A stretch of 9,594 nucleotides of DNA from an uncultured Clostridia bacterium (lineage in GTDB: Bacteria > Bacillota > Clostridia > Lachnospirales > Lachnospiraceae), in the NCBI GenBank assembly GCA_946623485.1, contig CAMORF010000058.1, positions 1 through 9,594 of the forward strand, written 5' to 3'. The position numbers and the translations under genes are program-made. Of the stretch, positions 6,771 to 9,594 are shown one piece after another (the first letter of the stretch is position 1; each line of letters opens with the position of its first letter). Under the pieces are notes generated by a model. It saw nothing but the letters and a program-made list of their open reading frames with translations. It did not search any database and was not told where the DNA came from.

Positions 6771-7799
6771 ATGACACACAATATGAGCGTGGACATCTGC
6801 GGGGTGAAGCTGAAGAATCCGGTTATGACCGCGTCAGGAACATTTGGATCCGGTGCGGAGTTTTCAGAGTTCTTTGATCTGAACCGGCTGGGCGCGGTGG
6901 TGACGAAGGGAGTTGCTTCTGTCCCGTGGGCGGGGAATCCTGTTCCAAGAATCTGCGAAACTCCCTCCGGGATGCTGAATGCGATCGGCCTGCAGAATCC
7001 GGGATTTGAGGTTTTTGCGCACAGAGACCTGAAGTTTCTGTCTGAAACGCTTCTTCCGGACGCGGATCCGGCAGGAAGCGGCCTGGAAGACATCGCGTAT
7101 GCCGATGCCGGGAACGCAGCGGAAGCCGGCGCGAATGCTGCCGCCGGGAATCCAGCGAACGGCGGAATCGGAACGAAGGTTGTCGTGAATGTATGCGGCC
7201 ATTCCGAGGAGGAATATATTGACTGCGTAGAAAAGCTGGCACAGGAGCCCCGGGCGGATCTTCTGGAGATCAACATCTCCTGTCCAAATGTCCGGGAGGG
7301 AGGCATTGCTTTCGGGACAGACCCGAAAGGCGTAGAGCGGATTACGGCAGCCATCCGGAAGGCGGCCCGCCAGCCGGTGATCATGAAGCTCAGCCCGAAC
7401 GTGACCAGCATCGCTGAGATCGCGCGGGCAGCGGAAGCCGGAGGAGCGGATGCAGTGTCCTTGATCAATACATTAACCGGAATGAAGATTGACGTGGAAC
7501 GCAGGACATTTGCCCTGGCAAACAGGACGGGAGGCCTCAGCGGTCCGGCGATCCATCCGGTTGCGGTCCGTATGGTGTATGAGTGCGCACATGCCGTGAG
7601 GATTCCGGTGATCGGGATGGGCGGCATTCAGACCGCGGAGGATGCGCTTGAGATGATTCTGGCAGGCGCGTGCGCGGTTTCAGTCGGAACAGCTTCTTTC
7701 CATGACCAGACGGCAGTCCTTTCTGTCATTGACGGGATTGCGGATTACCTTCAGCGGCACCGGGTTCCCGATATCAGGGATCTGGTCGGCTGCCTGTAA
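6771..7799 (+). CDS. pyrD: Dihydroorotate dehydrogenase, class 1B catalytic subunit
   Basis: PyrD oxidises dihydroorotate to orotate on FMN and hands electrons to PyrK. The ATG at 6771 was chosen because GGGAGGAA (6758-6765) lies 5 nt upstream; an ATG at 6765 overlaps that site and a GTG at 6732 lies in the upstream repeat. The 342-residue protein has MTASGTFGSG (19-28), TKGV (45-48), the substrate loop GLQNPGFE (73-80), NVCG (140-143), NISCPNV (168-174) with the catalytic C171 typical of class 1, KLSPN (206-210), INTLTG and GGLSGPAI (254-261), and VIGMGGI near 280-286. Class 1B enzymes are usually about 300-310 residues. The excess is an Ala/Gly/Asn-rich stretch at about 97-134, between the helix after the substrate loop and the strand TKVVVNV. 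The active-site motifs on both sides are intact. Confidence 0.95.
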   Translation: MTHNMSVDICGVKLKNPVMTASGTFGSGAEFSEFFDLNRLGAVVTKGVASVPWAGNPVPRICETPSGMLNAIGLQNPGFEVFAHRDLKFLSETLLPDADPAGSGLEDIAYADAGNAAEAGANAAAGNPANGGIGTKVVVNVCGHSEEEYIDCVEKLAQEPRADLLEINISCPNVREGGIAFGTDPKGVERITAAIRKAARQPVIMKLSPNVTSIAEIARAAEAGGADAVSLINTLTGMKIDVERRTFALANRTGGLSGPAIHPVAVRMVYECAHAVRIPVIGMGGIQTAEDALEMILAGACAVSVGTASFHDQTAVLSVIDGIADYLQRHRVPDIRDLVGCL

Positions 7800-7875
7800 A
7801 AGGGGATTGGATACGCATTACAACAGACGACGGGATGTCTGTAACAGGTTCTTCGTTTGATTACGGCAGATCAGA

Positions 7876-7904
7876 TTGGCACATGTATGAGCGGCTGATA
7901 TAGA
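7876..7904 (+). promoter_or_regulatory. Possible extended -10 promoter for pyrE
   Basis: TTGGCA (7876-7881, 5 of 6 matches to TTGACA) is followed after exactly 17 nt by TATAGA (7899-7904, 4 of 6 matches), which is preceded by TGA as in an extended -10 box. A start near 7911 would leave only about 16 nt before the pyrE ATG, just enough for the GGGAGGG ribosome binding site. The call rests on a consensus match; it would let pyrE be transcribed apart from the upstream genes. Confidence 0.4.
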
Positions 7905-7926
7905 TTTCGCGCAGGGAGGGTTTAAG

Positions 7927-8583
7927 ATGGAACAGTACAAGAAGGATTTTATTGATTTTATGGTGGAGTGCCAGGTACTCAGGTTTGGTGACTTTGTCAC
8001 CAAGAGCGGGCGTCAGACTCCTTTCTTCGTGAACACCGGGTTTTACCGTACGGGAGAACAACTGAAAAAGCTGGGAGAGTACTATGCCCAGGCGATCCAG
8101 TCCAGATTCGGGACGGATTTTGATGTGCTTTTCGGGCCTGCCTATAAGGGGATCCCGCTGAGCGTCACGGCTTCGATTGCGCTGTCGTCCCTGTATGGTG
8201 CCAGCGTGCGCTACTGTTCGAACCGGAAAGAGGTGAAAGACCACGGTGATAAAGGAATCCTGCTTGGAGGCCCCATTCAGGATGGTGACCGGGTAGTGAT
8301 TATTGAAGATGTGACAACCGCCGGGACTTCCATCCGTGAGACGCTGCCCATCATTCAGGCACAGGCGGATGCGAAGGTGCTTGGCCTTGTCGTTTCCGTG
8401 GATCGGTGCGAGCGGGGAACCGGAAGCAAGAGCGCGCTGGAGGAGATCCGGGAAACCTTTGGGCTGGAGACAACAGCGATCGTTACCATGAAGGAAGTCA
8501 CGGAGCACCTTGCCGGAAGCATCATCGATGACGCGATGATGGCTAAGATTGATGCGTATTACAGGCAGTACGGAGCAGAATAA
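7927..8583 (+). CDS. pyrE: Orotate phosphoribosyltransferase
   Basis: PyrE joins orotate and PRPP to give OMP, the substrate of PyrF. The 218-residue protein has the type I phosphoribosyltransferase PRPP loop VVIIEDVTTAGTS at 123-135, the flexible loop KEVKDHGDKG at 101-110 with catalytic Lys/His/Asp residues, the pyrophosphate loop GPAYKG at 70-75 and the N-terminal orotate-binding TKSGRQTPFFVN at 25-36. GGGAGGG lies 6 nt before the ATG. It follows pyrD by 127 nt, a gap with a possible promoter of its own. The last codons, QYGAE, are part of the sequence that is tandemly repeated after the stop codon. Confidence 0.96.
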   Translation: MEQYKKDFIDFMVECQVLRFGDFVTKSGRQTPFFVNTGFYRTGEQLKKLGEYYAQAIQSRFGTDFDVLFGPAYKGIPLSVTASIALSSLYGASVRYCSNRKEVKDHGDKGILLGGPIQDGDRVVIIEDVTTAGTSIRETLPIIQAQADAKVLGLVVSVDRCERGTGSKSALEEIRETFGLETTAIVTMKEVTEHLAGSIIDDAMMAKIDAYYRQYGAE

Positions 8584-8710
8584 GCTGCAGACAGTGTGGA
8601 GCAGAATAAGCTGCAGGCAGTGCGGAGCAGAATAAGCTGCAGACAGTACGGAGCAGAATAAGCTGCAGACAGTACGGAGCAGAATAAGGTGCAGGCCGTA
8701 TGCAGCAGCA
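8581..8710 (+). repeat. 26-bp tandem repeat array starting at the pyrE stop codon
   Basis: Five 26-bp units follow each other: 8581-8606, 8607-8632, 8633-8658, 8659-8684 and a degenerate 8685-8710. Units 3 and 4 are identical; units 1 and 2 differ from them by 2 bases each. Each unit starts with TAAGCTGCAG and ends with GGAGCAGAA, except the last. The source is the pyrE end itself: the last 19 coding bases (8562-8580) match the unit at 18 of 19 positions. The array lies wholly after the first stop, so PyrE is unaffected by copy number. There are no spacers, so this is not a CRISPR array. Confidence 0.92.
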
Positions 8711-8766
8711 GACGCAGGAATTACGGTACAGGAAAACCGGAAGGCAGGAGAAGGAGGACAAAGATC

Positions 8767-8925
8767 ATGAAATCAGGCGAGAAGATCTATAAAACCATGA
8801 ATCTGACCGGGGCAGTCACGCTGACGACAGGCATCATCATGATCGTGACCGGTGTCGCGGCAGGCGTGATCACGATTGTGAGCGGGGCGGTGCTGCTCTC
8901 CCGCAAAAAGGACGTCCTGTTCTAA
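8767..8925 (+). CDS. Small hydrophobic membrane protein, 52 residues
   Basis: The ATG at 8767 has a near-perfect ribosome binding site (AAGGAGGA, 8751-8758, 8 nt upstream). The in-frame upstream extension crosses the repeat array and is not considered coding. The protein has a short charged N-terminus (KSGEKIYKT), about 30 mostly hydrophobic residues rich in Gly and Thr (about 14-45) and a basic tail SRKKDVLF. This fits either two short membrane helices with a tight turn at the Gly-rich middle (TGVAAG) or one long helix. I recall similar short proteins in Lachnospiraceae but no function. It may be co-transcribed with pyrE, since no terminator is seen between them. Confidence 0.7.
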   Translation: MKSGEKIYKTMNLTGAVTLTTGIIMIVTGVAAGVITIVSGAVLLSRKKDVLF

Positions 8926-8973
8926 TGAGCAGATCCGAAAGGAATCGTAACGATGCATTCCCCATACTGCTCA
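8926..8973. repeat. Nested inverted repeats after the 52-residue gene
   Basis: TGAGCAG (8926-8932) pairs with CTGCTCA (8967-8973). Within it GGAAT (8941-8945) pairs with ATTCC (8957-8961), with ATCG-TAA-CGAT (8944-8954) as an alternative core. Bases 8947-8954 (GTAACGAT) are the inverted form of the ATCGTTAC at 9006-9013. The structure begins immediately after the stop codon and lacks a T-run, so it could be a weak terminator, an mRNA 3' structure or a regulator site. Confidence 0.55.
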
Positions 8974-9003
8974 GAATGGAAAGTGCTCTTCGCTGAGGGC
9001 ATT

Positions 9004-9013
9004 GAATCGTTAC
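9004..9013. other. Recurrent motif GAATCGTTAC, site 3
   Basis: This is an exact copy of 3344-3353, 109 nt before the ATG of the 105-residue gene. TTGAAT (9002-9007) and TATTAT (9023-9028) nearby resemble -35 and -10 boxes, but with a 15-nt spacer, which is short. An inverted core copy lies at 8947-8954. Confidence 0.4.
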
Positions 9014-9025
9014 AGGGAAGCATAT

Positions 9026-9060
9026 TATCGTAAACGTATTTAGAAAATGCGTTTACGATA
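9026..9060. promoter_or_regulatory. Strong hairpin / palindromic operator-like site
   Basis: TATCGTAAACG (9026-9036) and CGTTTACGATA (9050-9060) are perfect 11-bp inverted repeats. Pairing continues inward (TATTT/AAATG with one G-T pair) to a 3-nt loop, giving about 16 bp. It lies 53 nt before the start of the 105-residue gene and overlaps a TATTAT box. It is either a leader hairpin or a repressor-type operator. Only the weak T-rich stretch TGTTTGTATA follows, so a terminator is less likely. Confidence 0.65.
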
Positions 9061-9112
9061 TGTTTGTATAGCACAGGGGTGCAAAGCAGGAACGGAGTGC
9101 AGGGGAAGAGAC

Positions 9113-9430
9113 ATGGCAAGGAAAAAGGGGTATCGGTTTGAAGACCGCAGTCGGTATGGGAGAGGAATCATTTCAACGGTGACAAGTGCCGTATCCATCG
9201 TGATTTTCCTCTCTACCGTTTTCATCTGCATGGTGATGGCAGGAAAAGCGCCGCAGTGGATCGGCGCGCTTGGCTTTTCCGGCTTTGTGATGGGGTTCTA
9301 CGGGATGATCGTAGGACTGGAAAGCTTCCGCGAGAGAAATGAGTCCTATATGCTGAGCAAGGTTGGAACCTTGATGGGCGGCACGATGGTTGCAGTCTGG
9401 TTTATCATATTCTGTGTCGGGATTGCGTAA
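9113..9430 (+). CDS. Small three-helix membrane protein, possibly DUF6142 family
   Basis: The ATG at 9113 was chosen for the AGGGGAAG just upstream; the open frame extends back to 9047 but only through the hairpin region. The 105-residue product starts basic and polar (MARKKGYRFEDRSRYGRG), then has membrane segments at about 19-43, 49-69 and 82-104, with a charged loop SFRERNES between the second and third. The order basic KKGYRF start, GIIST, APQWIGALGFSGF, GLESFRE recalls the DUF6142 membrane proteins of Lachnospiraceae; that label is from memory and not firm. Function is unknown. It has its own possible regulatory hairpin and no clear terminator in the following 120 nt. Confidence 0.7.
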   Translation: MARKKGYRFEDRSRYGRGIISTVTSAVSIVIFLSTVFICMVMAGKAPQWIGALGFSGFVMGFYGMIVGLESFRERNESYMLSKVGTLMGGTMVAVWFIIFCVGIA

Positions 9431-9541
9431 GGAGCTGCTTGGAATCACTACTCAAGGCTGCGCAGATCCGCGCTATGGAACCGAATCCTGCCCTGCGGGA
9501 TCGGAGAAAAAGACAAGAAAGACAGGCAGTTATGATTGCGC

Positions 9542-9577
9542 AGATCCTAAGGAGCTGTTCAGAAATAACTTGTACAT
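9542..9577 (+). repeat. Dispersed intergenic repeat, copy C
   Basis: This is the fullest copy, joining the AGATCC left part seen in copy D to the AAATAACTTGTACAT right part seen in copy A. Bases 9550-9571 are identical to copy B. It may extend past the window. A further partial match, TAAGGAGCTG, lies at 9428-9437, and TGCGCAGATCC occurs twice nearby (9459-9469 and 9537-9547). The 9431-9594 stretch holds these repeats and no gene I can support. Confidence 0.65.
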
Positions 9578-9594
9578 ATGACGCAGGACAAACG

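Noticed and set aside
6635..7627. Long minus-strand open frame of about 330 codons opposite pyrD
   Set aside because: It lies opposite the conserved pyrD and pyrK reading frames, and its Pro/Ser/Arg-rich product has no recognisable domain. It is a by-product of codon bias.
8581..8710. Regular 26-bp repeats that might suggest a CRISPR array
   Set aside because: The units abut without spacers and derive from the pyrE coding end, so this is a simple tandem duplication.
8543..8761. Minus-strand open frame with a repetitive Leu/Ala/Cys-rich product
   Set aside because: It is the reverse reading of the 26-bp repeat array and the pyrE end; its repeats come from the DNA repeat, and no ribosome binding site or family is seen.

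Overview
The window looks like chromosomal DNA of a Clostridia bacterium, most likely a moderately GC-rich member of the Lachnospiraceae. The evidence is strong AGGAGG-type ribosome binding sites, a SleB-type cell wall hydrolase, a DUF4364-type winged-helix protein, a membrane-anchored NodB-like deacetylase, a class 1B dihydroorotate dehydrogenase paired with PyrK, and small membrane proteins of a kind familiar from that family. The assignment rests on family recognition and no genus can be named.

Layout. Positions 1-726 hold the 3' part of a secreted or surface cell wall hydrolase (+). It converges on a DUF4364-like regulator (-, 901-1458), and a hairpin with T-runs on both sides lies between them. 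From a divergent intergenic region a 513-residue membrane-anchored polysaccharide deacetylase-like protein (+, 1705-3246) is read. Then come five pyrimidine genes, all on +: pyrC (3382-4749), pyrF (4820-5767), pyrK (5835-6608), pyrD (6771-7799) and pyrE (7927-8583). A 26-bp tandem repeat starts at the pyrE stop codon. Two small membrane protein genes follow (8767-8925 and 9113-9430), separated by nested inverted repeats. The window ends in a copy of a dispersed repeat.

Function. PyrC closes carbamoyl-aspartate to dihydroorotate. The PyrD-PyrK complex oxidises it to orotate and passes electrons to NAD+. PyrE adds phosphoribosyl from PRPP and PyrF decarboxylates OMP to UMP. The first two steps (carAB, pyrB/pyrI) are not in the window. 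No PyrR-type attenuator was recognised.

The genes themselves are ordinary. What stands out is the non-coding DNA. The gaps between the pyr genes are wide for an operon (70, 67, 162 and 127 nt) and carry hairpins, a 20-bp repeat before both pyrK and pyrD, and a perfect 12-bp palindrome between pyrC and pyrF that belongs to a dispersed repeat family with three other copies here. A second short motif, GAATCGTTAC, recurs only in gaps. PyrC and PyrD each appear to carry an extra, low-complexity segment. I see no phage, CRISPR, defence or biosynthetic system.
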